NCBI GenBank assembly: GCA_944390535.1
Contig: CALXQV010000055.1
Span: 1-46,475, forward strand
DNA length: 46,475 bases
From: an uncultured Clostridia bacterium
GTDB taxonomy: Bacteria; Bacillota; Clostridia; TANB77; CAG-508
Direction of reading: 5' to 3'
Each line of letters starts with the position of its first letter. Position 1 is the first letter of the stretch. This document shows positions 16,482 through 24,805 of the stretch, piece by piece. The translations under genes were made by a program, and so were the position numbers. The notes beneath the pieces were generated by a model. It was not told the DNA's origin. It saw only the letters and a program-made list of their open reading frames with translations, and searched no databases.

Positions 16482-18059
16482 ATGATAAAGACATTTATAA
16501 CTTCCTTTAAATTGAAAAATACATATAGAACAAATAGTATTATATATTCTATTAAACAATTACCAATTATCAAAAGAATATTACCAAATAGTTTATATAA
16601 AAATAGAGGGCTAAAAATATTTGCGAATATCATTAGCATATTATATGAAATAATCAGTATTTTCATCGGTAAAATTATATATATTGTGGCTATGATATTC
16701 ATGGCATTATCTTGGTATAAGACAAATCAAGCAGATACTTTTATACATTTATTTACTTTTTTAACACTATGTGGGGGAATGTTAAACACCTATATGCTTA
16801 ATCCAACAAAAGATAAATATTACGCAATTATCATAATGAACATAAATGCGAGGGAATATGGATTATCAAATTATTATTATCAATTGTTAAAATTAGTGAT
16901 TGGATTTTTACCATTTACCATTTTATTTGGAACAATAATAGGCGTTTCATTATGGGTTCAACTTGCAATACCTTTTTTTGTAGCAAGTGTAAAATTAATT
17001 GTGATGAATTATACCATATATAAATTTAAGAAAACAAATAAGGCAATGAATGAAAATCTACCAACAAAATTTGTTTGGGGATTTGTAGGAATATGTTTGT
17101 TACTTGCCTATGGATTACCAGTAATAAATATCGTCATAAACCAAACGATTTTCTTATTCATATTTGTTATTTCAATGATACTTGGAATGTATAGTTTTAT
17201 AAAAATACATAATTTTAAAAATTATGCAAAGATGTATAAACAAGTATTAACAGAGACAAATGTATATATGCAAGAAAAAAATACGGGAACACAAGCAATA
17301 AAAGACATGAACCTAAAACAAATAGAACTAGATAAAAACTATACAAGTAATCAATCTGGATTTGCATATTTTCATGATTTATTTGTAAAAAGACATAGAA
17401 AAATTTTAACACAAGCAGTAAAGAAACAGGCAGTTATTATATTAGTCATTCTTATTGGAATCATGATTGGCATTGAAATAAATGAAGGATTTAAAACTAA
17501 AATAAATGAAATACTAATGGCGTATTTACCATATTTTGTTTTTATCATGTATTGTATCAATAGAAGTTCATCTGTTACACAAGCTATGTTTATGAATTGT
17601 GATCATAGTATGCTGACATATAGAATATATAGAACACCAAAAGTCATCCTTGGAATATTTAAAGAAAGATTAAAAACTCTAATTGGTATTAATTTATTAC
17701 CAGCAACACTAATTGGAATTGGTTTAGCTTTACTGCTATATCTATCAGGTGGGACAGATAATGCATTAAATTATGGGATTTTATTTGTATCAATCATAGC
17801 TATGAGTGTCTTCTTTTCAGTCCATTATCTAGTAATGTATTATTTATTACAGCCATATAATGTTAGTACAGAAATGAAAAGTAGTACTTACACAGTGGTA
17901 CAAGCAATTACATATTTTGTATGTTGGTATATGATACAAATACAATTGCCAACCTTATCTTTTGGAATAGCAACTATCATCTTTTGTGTAGCATATTCAT
18001 TGATTTCACTATTTTTAGCATATAAGTATGCGCCAAAAACGTTTAAGTTAAGAGTATAG
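16482..18059 (+). CDS. ABC-2-type transporter permease, multi-span membrane protein
   Basis: 525 residues with about 11-12 hydrophobic segments, starting around residues 55-75, then 85-105, 130-175, 205-245, 305-330, 375-440 and 465-515. A soluble loop lies at about 240-300. There is no extracellular domain of Bce type, so this is a different class of exporter from the one at 13505. It starts 4 bp after its ATPase gene. I do not recognise a named subfamily, and the substrate is unknown. Confidence 0.8.
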   Translation: MIKTFITSFKLKNTYRTNSIIYSIKQLPIIKRILPNSLYKNRGLKIFANIISILYEIISIFIGKIIYIVAMIFMALSWYKTNQADTFIHLFTFLTLCGGMLNTYMLNPTKDKYYAIIIMNINAREYGLSNYYYQLLKLVIGFLPFTILFGTIIGVSLWVQLAIPFFVASVKLIVMNYTIYKFKKTNKAMNENLPTKFVWGFVGICLLLAYGLPVINIVINQTIFLFIFVISMILGMYSFIKIHNFKNYAKMYKQVLTETNVYMQEKNTGTQAIKDMNLKQIELDKNYTSNQSGFAYFHDLFVKRHRKILTQAVKKQAVIILVILIGIMIGIEINEGFKTKINEILMAYLPYFVFIMYCINRSSSVTQAMFMNCDHSMLTYRIYRTPKVILGIFKERLKTLIGINLLPATLIGIGLALLLYLSGGTDNALNYGILFVSIIAMSVFFSVHYLVMYYLLQPYNVSTEMKSSTYTVVQAITYFVCWYMIQIQLPTLSFGIATIIFCVAYSLISLFLAYKYAPKTFKLRV

Positions 18060-18095
18060 AAAACAAGACTACCAATAGTAATTATGGAGGAGAAT

Positions 18096-18794
18096 ATGAA
18101 GAATAAATTTATAAAAGAAATTCAGTCTACGCCAAGGATAAATAGGAAAGTTAGTGAAATACCACCGATTAATCAATATGGTATAAATCTACTTGAAACT
18201 GCAAATGCGAATGAAATCATAGATCAAATAATAGAAGAACCATTAAGGAAAGCATGTAAAGAACTAAAAGCCAAGGGTATTGAAACAGTAATGAGTAGTG
18301 CTAATAGAACGAATTTGTTAAAAGAAGGAGAAAAGGCATTAGAGAAAGAAGATGTAAGGGGGAGAGAATTATTTCTAGATGGTCCTACTTATGAAAGTGC
18401 AGGAAAGGGATATGCTTGGATTATGGTTAATTTTGATAGTCTATCAGATGATAATAAGAAGATATTATTTTCGTTAGAAGAAACGAAAAATGCAAAAGGG
18501 GAAAATATAGGAGAGAGAATTATATGGTTTGTAAAAAGTAACCCTCTTATGGATATATTAAAAAAAGATTCAAGTGAAGAGAAAGAAAGTGTTTTAGATA
18601 AAGAGTTTGAGGAACGTTCATTTAGTTTAAAATATAATAGTGATAGGTACCCTAAAAAAGTTATATTTTTTAGGATGCCGATTAGTGATACAACAACCAT
18701 AGTAGACGTAGAAAAATACTTTGAAAGAATAACAAAAAGATTGCAACAGCAACAAATAGGAATAGATAAACCAAACATGACAAGAGATAAATAA
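18096..18794 (+). CDS. Hypothetical cytoplasmic protein
   Basis: 232 residues, charged, with no membrane span. The start at 18096 follows ATGGAGGAG (an in-frame ATG at 18084 lies within the ribosome binding site itself). Visible blocks are IETVMSSANRTNL, GPTYESAGKGYAWIMVNFD and KKVIFFRMPISDTTTI, predicted as an alpha/beta fold, and the tail is Gln-rich (LQQQQ). It lies 36 bp after the ABC permease and could be co-transcribed. I do not recognise the family. Confidence 0.65.
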   Translation: MKNKFIKEIQSTPRINRKVSEIPPINQYGINLLETANANEIIDQIIEEPLRKACKELKAKGIETVMSSANRTNLLKEGEKALEKEDVRGRELFLDGPTYESAGKGYAWIMVNFDSLSDDNKKILFSLEETKNAKGENIGERIIWFVKSNPLMDILKKDSSEEKESVLDKEFEERSFSLKYNSDRYPKKVIFFRMPISDTTTIVDVEKYFERITKRLQQQQIGIDKPNMTRDK

Positions 18795-18802
18795 TATGCA
18801 AA

Positions 18803-19003
18803 ATGCATTATAAAATGTTAAGGTTTATAGGAAACAAAATATTTAATAAGGAAGAATATAATACGATAGATGAAGAGATTGTTTATATTTATACAGCTGT
18901 TGGAAGTTTTGGAATTGTATCAGAATGGATAAAAGGCAATTTAAAAATAAATAAAGAAGAACTAATAAAGCAAATATTAAAGTTAAATTATACTAAACAA
19001 TAA
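18803..19003 (+). pseudogene. TetR/AcrR-family regulator, 5'-truncated remnant
   Basis: 66 residues. The stretch VYIYTAVGSFGIVSEWIKG followed by KINKEELIKQI is the typical end of the ligand-binding C domain of TetR regulators (FGIxxxWI). The DNA-binding N-terminal 110 or so residues are missing, the upstream sequence belongs to another gene, and no ribosome binding site is present. A second short open stretch without a start (about 19020-19152, FPAKYEEVYQELGEP) may be debris of a neighbouring lost gene. Confidence 0.55.
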
Positions 19004-19204
19004 ATGACAATATCATTTTTATAATTTTTCCTGCAAAATATGAAGAAGTGTACCAAGAATTAGGTGAACCAAAAAAAGAATATGAAAAAATATGTGAATA
19101 TAAAAATAATATATTTGGGTCATACAATTTATACAATTATAGAAAAATATAGTTTAGTAATGTATTTAAACTTCTAAATAGTATACATAAAATTAATAGC
19201 AGAA

Positions 19205-19257
19205 TATAATATATTAGTAGCGATTATTTCGTTACTAATATTTTTATAAAGAAGGAG
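19205..19257 (+). promoter_or_regulatory. Terminator-like hairpin directly before the DUF11 gene RBS
   Basis: The arms ATATTAGTAGCG (19211-19222) and CGTTACTAATAT (19230-19241) make an 11-pair stem with one mismatch, followed by TTTTTAT. It lies 10 bp before the ribosome binding site GAAGGAG (19251-19257). TATAAT at 19205-19210 could be a -10 box, but a start from it would lie inside the stem. It either terminates upstream transcription or regulates the DUF11 gene. Confidence 0.5.
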
Positions 19258-19263
19258 ATAGAT

Positions 19264-21516
19264 ATGCCTATAATAACAGGTAGAGTAGTATTTGACAGAG
19301 ATAGAAGCGCAACAATTAATGCAGGAGATACAGGATTATTAGATATACCTGTTGTTCTACAAAATATAGAAACAAATGAAAGATTAGCCGTATTAACAGA
19401 TGCAAATGGAAATTATGTTTTCCAAAATGTTCCCAATGGACAATATAGAATTGTAGAATCTTATGGTACAACAGGTGCTGTGTCATCACCAGGGGATTTT
19501 AGTTTAGCCACAGTAGGTGCAATTCCAATTGGAGAAGATCCACCAATTGATGCAGCAAGTAATCCACAACCAGGAGCCACAAATTTAGACTCATTAACAC
19601 CAAATACAATTTTTGTTACTATTTCAGGAGATAATATTTCTAACCAGAATTTTCTAGATGGACCAATTAGAAATATTCCAATTGAAACGATACTAGATGA
19701 ATGTGTTTCTGTATCAAATGAAAATTTGATCACAGCAGCTGATAATGGGACATTTGGTTTCTTTCCAGCAGGCACACCTGCTAATACAGGGGTTCCCATA
19801 GAGCCATACCCAGATGTAACACCAGATTATACGTATGTATTACCAAATCCTGAAGAATATACACCAATGGGAGGAGAATATACCGTACAAAATATTATGT
19901 CAGATGCACTTAGTCAACAAATTGGTGCTTGGTGGCGTATAGCAGACCATACAACTGGTGATGAGACAGGAAGAATGATGGTGGTAAATGGATTTGATCC
20001 AGGGTCAATATTTTTTACTAGTACAGTAGCTGTAACGCCAAATACAAATTATTTATTTAGTTCATGGATATTAAATTTGTTTAGAGCAGTAGGCTATGCA
20101 GAACCACGATTAGGTGTAGTTATTTTAGATGAAGAAGGAGAAAGATTATATAGTGCTAGTTTAGGAGAAACCATACCAGTTAATACAGAACTTCCTGAAT
20201 GGAGAGAAATTGGTACAGTTATTAATTCTCAAAACAATCATTTTTTAACAGTGCAATTCTTAAGTGAAGGACCAGAAGAGATAGGAAATGACTATGTAAT
20301 TGATGATATTACCTTACGAGAAATTGAAATTCCTACGTTTACACCTGTAAAAACAGCAAGTACAAATGTTATCGAGGTTGGAGAAGCGGTAACATATACA
20401 GTTAGTTTGGAAAATACTTGCACAAGTCCATTAACCAGTGTATTTTTTAGAGATATGATACCAGAGGGACTTGTATTTGTTCCTAATAGTGTGATTGTCA
20501 ATAGAACGCAAATTTTAGGAGCAAATCCTAACGTTGGATTTGAAATACCAGATATACCAGGAGGAGAAACAGCTGTCATTATTTTTCGTGCGATTGCAGA
20601 ATTTGTACCAGAAGAAAATCCAACAGTCAATACGGCAAGTATCATGTATTCTTATACACCAGTAGAAGGTGGAATAGAAAATGCGTATATGGTTCAAACA
20701 AATGAAGTAGAAGTAGGAATTGTTGTTCCAATAAATGAAGCAGATGTATCTATTACGAAAAATGCCAATACAAATCCAATTCAAGTAGGAGAAACCATTA
20801 TATATACAATTACTGTAACAAACAATGGACCAATGTCAGCAGAAAATGTGGTTATCAGAGATAATATTCCAAATGTTATTTTAAATCCAGAATTCTCAAT
20901 AAATGGTGGAATTACTTGGAATCCATGGAACGGGGAATATGTAGTAGGAACACTTGCAAATGGAGAAAATGTAACCATATTAATTAGAGGCACTGTTAGT
21001 ATGAATGTTAGTGGAAATATTACCAACACAGCCACAGTAAGTTCAACAACGCCTGATCCTAATCCCTCAAATAATTCTGATACAGAAGTTGTAACAATAG
21101 AAAATAATAATGGAGATGCAGATTTATGTATCAAAAAGAGGGCTTTTCCTAAATGTGTAAAAAAATGTAGATTATTAACGTATGTTATAAAAATAATGAA
21201 TAATGGTCCAGCAAATGCGGAAAATGTTACTTTATTAGATGATATTTCAAATAAAATAACTGAACCAGAATTTTCAGCAGATGGAGGAACAACTTGGTTA
21301 CCTTGGGAAGGAAGTTATTGCCTTGGAACAGTAGAAAATGGAGAAACAAGAATTATTTTAATAAGAGGAAGAGTAAAGTTATTTACTATTTGCAAAATTG
21401 TGAATAAAGCTTTGGTCATTTCTACAACACCAGACCCAAATGAATGTAATAATGTAGCTGTTTCAAAAGTGAAAGTTAGCAAATTTTTTGATGGCTGTTG
21501 CAATTGTTGTTGCTAG
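19264..21516 (+). CDS. DUF11-repeat surface-type protein with SdrD-B-like domain and Cys-rich tail
   Basis: 750 residues. Residues 1-60 are an SdrD-B/carboxypeptidase-regulatory-like fold (VLTDANGNYVFQNVPNGQYR). Residues 180-355 look like a jelly roll. Three DUF11 repeats follow at about 358-487, 492-612 and 617-735; the last two are close copies (NNGPMSAENV versus NNGPANAENV, both with STTPDPN), and only the last is rich in Cys and Lys. The protein ends in FDGCCNCCC. There is no signal peptide, no LPXTG and no membrane anchor, unusual for DUF11 adhesins. In a spore-former this suits assembly from the mother cell onto the spore surface with disulfide or thioester cross-links, but that is inference. 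It has its own terminator at 21535. Confidence 0.8.
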   Translation: MPIITGRVVFDRDRSATINAGDTGLLDIPVVLQNIETNERLAVLTDANGNYVFQNVPNGQYRIVESYGTTGAVSSPGDFSLATVGAIPIGEDPPIDAASNPQPGATNLDSLTPNTIFVTISGDNISNQNFLDGPIRNIPIETILDECVSVSNENLITAADNGTFGFFPAGTPANTGVPIEPYPDVTPDYTYVLPNPEEYTPMGGEYTVQNIMSDALSQQIGAWWRIADHTTGDETGRMMVVNGFDPGSIFFTSTVAVTPNTNYLFSSWILNLFRAVGYAEPRLGVVILDEEGERLYSASLGETIPVNTELPEWREIGTVINSQNNHFLTVQFLSEGPEEIGNDYVIDDITLREIEIPTFTPVKTASTNVIEVGEAVTYTVSLENTCTSPLTSVFFRDMIPEGLVFVPNSVIVNRTQILGANPNVGFEIPDIPGGETAVIIFRAIAEFVPEENPTVNTASIMYSYTPVEGGIENAYMVQTNEVEVGIVVPINEADVSITKNANTNPIQVGETIIYTITVTNNGPMSAENVVIRDNIPNVILNPEFSINGGITWNPWNGEYVVGTLANGENVTILIRGTVSMNVSGNITNTATVSSTTPDPNPSNNSDTEVVTIENNNGDADLCIKKRAFPKCVKKCRLLTYVIKIMNNGPANAENVTLLDDISNKITEPEFSADGGTTWLPWEGSYCLGTVENGETRIILIRGRVKLFTICKIVNKALVISTTPDPNECNNVAVSKVKVSKFFDGCCNCCC

Positions 21517-21534
21517 AATCAAATAGAGTAAAAG

Positions 21535-21575
21535 AAAAGTGGCATATACTTAAAAGTTAAGAAATGCCACTTTTT
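21535..21575 (+). terminator. Rho-independent terminator
   Basis: The 11-bp stem AAAAGTGGCAT / ATGCCACTTTT is followed by T5. It ends the DUF11 gene transcript. Confidence 0.8.
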
Positions 21576-21705
21576 AGTATTTATGATAAAGTATGAAAGA
21601 ATTAAAGATTAGAATAAGTTTATATAAGTATAGAGTATTTTTAGTTTTTATGATATAGTATATATGAAAAATAAAACAAATAGAAATTTGAAAATGGAGA
21701 AGTAT

Positions 21706-22323
21706 ATGAAAAAAGAAATAAACAAAGAACAAATAATTGTATTTGGCGGTTGTTTTAATCCGCCATTAAATTCACATTTTTCGCTTGCAGAACAAATGCT
21801 AGCAGAATATCCAGAAATAGAGAAAGTTATATTTGTTCCAGTAAATAGTCAATATGAAAAAATGGATTTAATTGAAAATGAACATCGTTATCAAATGTTA
21901 AAGGCAGTTTGTGACAAAAATGAAAAATTTGAAGTATCAAGAATAGAACTAGATAATGAAAGGCAGTTATATACAGTTGAAACATTACGTATATTACAAC
22001 AACAGTATCAAAACTATGAGGTGACTTTTTTAACAGGTAGTGACAATTTAAAAACATTAGATACATGGAAAAAAATAGAGGAACTTATTAGAGATTTTAA
22101 AATATATATCTTAGAAAGAGATAATGATTGCATGGAGAAAATTATTGAAAATAATGAGTTGTTAAGAAACCATAGAGAATCTTTTATAAAAGCAAAAGAC
22201 ACGATAAAAAGTAATTTAAGTTCTACATTTGTCAGAGAAAAAATTAAGGAAGGAAAAAGTATCCGATATTTAACACCCGATGAAGTTATCACATATATAA
22301 AACAACATCAGTTATATCAATAG
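21706..22323 (+). CDS. nadD: Nicotinate-nucleotide adenylyltransferase (NadD-like)
   Basis: 205 residues, the normal NadD length. The nucleotidyltransferase motif reads FGGCFNPPLNSHFSLA (canonical GGxFDPxHxGH, so the first His is replaced by Leu-Asn while the second is kept), followed by KVIFVPVNSQYEK and the C-terminal SSTFVREKIKEG (ISSTxIR motif). It joins nicotinate mononucleotide with ATP to make deamido-NAD. The start at 21706 is chosen for GGAGA upstream; an ATG at 21664 lacks one. NAD synthetase follows 70 bp later, supporting the NAD role. Loss of the first His makes the general cytidylyltransferase-like fold the alternative. Confidence 0.8.
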   Translation: MKKEINKEQIIVFGGCFNPPLNSHFSLAEQMLAEYPEIEKVIFVPVNSQYEKMDLIENEHRYQMLKAVCDKNEKFEVSRIELDNERQLYTVETLRILQQQYQNYEVTFLTGSDNLKTLDTWKKIEELIRDFKIYILERDNDCMEKIIENNELLRNHRESFIKAKDTIKSNLSSTFVREKIKEGKSIRYLTPDEVITYIKQHQLYQ

Positions 22324-22393
22324 AATACCCAATTTGGAATATTTCTTTTCAAACATTTAAAAATGAATAAGAAAAAGAAAGGAGAATTTGAAA

Positions 22394-23167
22394 ATGTTAG
22401 AAAGAGCAGAACTAATAAAACAAACAGAAGGGGCAATTGATTGGATAAAAGAATATGTAAAACAAAGTGGAGCAAAAGGTGTTGTTATTGGTGATAGTGG
22501 AGGTAAAGATTCAGCAACAGTTCTTGGTATGGCCGTTAAGGCTTTAGGAAAAGAAAACGTACTTGCTGTATCTATGCCTTGCCATTCTGTATCTCATGAT
22601 TTTGATGATGCCAAATTAGTGGCAGATACGTTTGGTGTGAAATTTTTAAAAGTAGATTTGACCAAAACATATAATGAAATGGAAAACGAAATACAAGTTG
22701 CCATGGGGGAAAAACTATCAAAAGAAGCAACCATTAATATGAAACCAAGATTAAGAATGATTACCTTATATGGAATGGCACAAAGTTTAGGATATTTAGT
22801 AATCGGAACAGGAAATCTTTGTGAAGCAATGGTAGGATATACAACCAAATGGGGAGATAATGCTTCAGACTTTAATCCTATTGGAAATTTTACAGTTGAT
22901 GAAGTATTAGCTATCGGAAAATATGTAGGTGTTCCAGAAAGAATATTGCAAAAAGCCCCAAATGATGGATTAGGTGGAAAAACGGATGAAGAAAAAATGG
23001 GAATTAAATATAGTCAAATTGCAGAAATGATAGAAACAGGAAACACAGAAGAAAATGCGAAGAAAGAAATTTTAAAAAGATATGAGGCGTCAAAACATAA
23101 AAGAGAATTAGTTCCAATTTATACTTTTGAAAGAAAGAATTATTTAAAAGATATGGAGAATAAATAA
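22394..23167 (+). CDS. nadE: Ammonia-dependent NAD synthetase
   Basis: 257 residues, the short form without an N-terminal nitrilase domain, so ammonia is the probable nitrogen donor. The PP-loop GDSGGKDSATVLG binds ATP. LVIGTGNLCEAMVGYTTKWG and DFNPIGNFTVDEV are NadE signatures, and KAPNDGLGGKTDEEKMGI is the substrate loop. It converts deamido-NAD to NAD, the step after NadD encoded just upstream. The ATG at 22394 is preceded by AAAGGAGA; an upstream TTG in frame is unlikely. The csaA-like gene starts 1 bp after its stop. Confidence 0.95.
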   Translation: MLERAELIKQTEGAIDWIKEYVKQSGAKGVVIGDSGGKDSATVLGMAVKALGKENVLAVSMPCHSVSHDFDDAKLVADTFGVKFLKVDLTKTYNEMENEIQVAMGEKLSKEATINMKPRLRMITLYGMAQSLGYLVIGTGNLCEAMVGYTTKWGDNASDFNPIGNFTVDEVLAIGKYVGVPERILQKAPNDGLGGKTDEEKMGIKYSQIAEMIETGNTEENAKKEILKRYEASKHKRELVPIYTFERKNYLKDMENK

Positions 23168-23168
23168 A

Positions 23169-23498
23169 ATGGCAACTTTTGAAGATTTTATGAAATTAGA
23201 TATTCGAGTAGGCACGATTATAAAAGTAGAAGAATTTAAAAAAGCAAAAAAACCAGCCTACAAATTAGAAATTGATTTTGGAGAAGAGATTGGAATAAAA
23301 AAATCATCAGCCCAAATTACCAATATATATAATCCAGAAGAGTTAATAGGAAAGCAAATATTAGGTGTGGTAAATTTTCCTAAAAAACAGATTGCAGACT
23401 TTCTATCAGAAGTATTGGTATTAGGAACATATAGTAAAGAAGGCGTTATATTAATTACACCAGACAAAAAAGCAAGTAATGGCGATAAATTAGGATAA
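23169..23498 (+). CDS. CsaA/YgjH-type tRNA-binding domain protein
   Basis: 109 residues, a free-standing EMAP-II/OB-fold domain like the C-terminal domain of methionyl-tRNA synthetase. Key stretches are FMKLDIRVGTIIKVEEF, YKLEIDFG, SSAQITNIY, VVNFPKKQIADFLSEVLVLG and a terminal ITPDKKASNGDKLG. CsaA proteins bind tRNA and have been linked to protein secretion as chaperones. The start follows the nadE stop by 1 bp, so translation is probably coupled. Confidence 0.9.
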   Translation: MATFEDFMKLDIRVGTIIKVEEFKKAKKPAYKLEIDFGEEIGIKKSSAQITNIYNPEELIGKQILGVVNFPKKQIADFLSEVLVLGTYSKEGVILITPDKKASNGDKLG

Positions 23499-23616
23499 TA
23501 TAGGAGATATAAATAAAACAACAATTTAATATCATACAAAAAAAATAGACAAAGTAACAAATGAAAAAGAATATGTAATGAAGTGGAAAATAAAGTGAAT
23601 CGATGTAAAAAGTAAA

Positions 23617-23649
23617 AGCTCTCTGTCCCAAAAAACGGAACAGAGAGCT
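23617..23649. terminator. Bidirectional terminator-type hairpin
   Basis: A perfect 10-bp stem AGCTCTCTGT / ACAGAGAGCT (23617-23626, 23640-23649) extended by CC/GG. Read on the minus strand it is followed by TTTTACTTTTTA and ends the Cys-rich gene at 23662. Confidence 0.7.
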
Positions 23650-23661
23650 CGGGTGAAACAT

Positions 23662-23916
23662 TTATGAGTTACATTTTTTTACCAGGGCTAAGAACTTTCT
23701 ATCATAAAGCTCCTGAACAGTTATAGGAAGTTCTCCAGCGACAGCCTTTTCCAAAAAGGCATCTTTACCTAAGTTGGCTAAGGCTTGCTTTAATAGAAAG
23801 CATCCGCAGGAATTACCACAATTCCCACAGCTGCTAACATCAGCCAAGTGCTGAATTAGATCCTCATGAATTTTCCGATCCTTTTCCTTAAGCGTATTAA
23901 GTGTTGTGTTACACAT
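23662..23916 (-). CDS. Small Cys-rich protein, higher-GC cassette gene 1
   Basis: 84 residues. The middle has CGNCGNSCGC, four cysteines close together that could bind a metal or an iron-sulfur cluster; helices surround it (CFLLKQALANLGKDAFLEKA). AGGAGG precedes the start. The gene has visibly higher GC than its neighbours, lies opposite to nadE-csaA, and has its own near-ideal promoter and hairpin terminator. I do not recognise the family. Its isolation and composition suggest horizontal acquisition. Confidence 0.7.
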   Translation of the reverse strand: MCNTTLNTLKEKDRKIHEDLIQHLADVSSCGNCGNSCGCFLLKQALANLGKDAFLEKAVAGELPITVQELYDRKFLALVKKCNS

Positions 23917-23942
23917 AAATGTAATCCTCCTTTGATATGATT

Positions 23943-23978
23943 TTCTAGAATTATATCAAAAAAACCTATGAAAGTCAA
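23943..23978 (-). promoter_or_regulatory. Sigma-A promoter of the Cys-rich gene
   Basis: On the minus strand, TTGACT (23978-23973), a 17-bp spacer and TATAAT (23955-23950). The palindrome TTCTAGAA (23943-23950) overlaps the downstream edge of the -10 box and may be an operator. Confidence 0.75.
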
Positions 23979-24120
23979 GGAAAATAGGAGACAGAGGCAT
24001 TATAAGAAAGGCATGTATAAATAAAATCAAAGATTCTACATACATGTGAAGACTGTTTTTGCATACTTCGTGAATATAAGAAAACTAAAATTGTAGTATA
24101 GAAAAAAAGAAATAAATGAA

Positions 24121-24618
24121 TTAATTTTCACTTATTTCTTTTTTTGTATAAATGGCATAAGCACAAGAAAGTAAAACAGATTTCAATAAATACTTGCGGT
24201 CATTGGTTGAATAATTATCAATAAAATCAGTTTTTTCAAAAACACAATCTAAAGCCTTTTCAAACAATTTACAAAAATTATCATAGGCTATCTCAATAGG
24301 AGCGCTTTCTAAAGCCAATCCAATTAGCAATTTTATATCATTTATTTTATAAACTTCTTTTAAAACACAAATAACAAAAAATTTAGCTAAGTGATTTTTG
24401 TTATATTTCTTCTTTATGGGTGCTTCTATAATTTTATTTTTTACATAATTATTAATCATATTTTTAGTCAAGATTTGCGTACCCTCCTCAGAACTTGTAT
24501 TAGATAAAAAAGAAGATAATGTTTCATTTACTAAGGTAACAACTTGGTCTAAATATAAATCAACATTAGGTAGTTCTTTCCATCTAGGAATATGCAATTT
24601 AATTAGTTTATTACTCAT
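24121..24618 (-). CDS. DUF1836 domain-containing protein
   Basis: 165 residues. The phrases WKELPNVDLYLDQVVTLVNE, ILTKNMINNYVKNKII and APIKKKYNKNHLAKF are the DUF1836 signature, a helical fold related to MerR/HTH-like DNA-binding proteins. The ATG at 24618 is preferred over an upstream TTG. It is divergent from the acyl-CoA synthetase at 24806, and an inverted repeat lies between them at 24658-24672. A regulatory role toward the synthetase is possible but rests only on this placement. Confidence 0.8.
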   Translation of the reverse strand: MSNKLIKLHIPRWKELPNVDLYLDQVVTLVNETLSSFLSNTSSEEGTQILTKNMINNYVKNKIIEAPIKKKYNKNHLAKFFVICVLKEVYKINDIKLLIGLALESAPIEIAYDNFCKLFEKALDCVFEKTDFIDNYSTNDRKYLLKSVLLSCAYAIYTKKEISEN

Positions 24619-24657
24619 ATTTTTCAATCCTTTATTTTAATTTCTATTTTATAACAT

Positions 24658-24672
24658 ATGAACAATGTTCAT
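24658..24672. promoter_or_regulatory. Operator candidate between divergent genes
   Basis: ATGAACA-A-TGTTCAT is a perfect 7-bp inverted repeat around one base in the 187-bp region between the DUF1836 gene and the acyl-CoA synthetase. It lies 40 bp before the DUF1836 start. The size suits a homodimeric repressor. No clear -35/-10 pair can be named for either gene. Confidence 0.4.
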
Positions 24673-24805
24673 GAAATTTTCATAATCGTAAAAAAATCCT
24701 TAGGAATACATATATATTATCATGCATAGAATAGATAGTCAATATTGACAAAGTTATATCGATGTGTTAACCTGGTTTAGAAAACTAGATAGGAGAATTT
24801 TGAAT

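Noticed and set aside
23618-23650. Riboswitch or T-box before nadE/csaA or the Cys-rich gene
   Set aside because: Only a simple two-arm hairpin at the gene end is present; no conserved riboswitch core can be seen.
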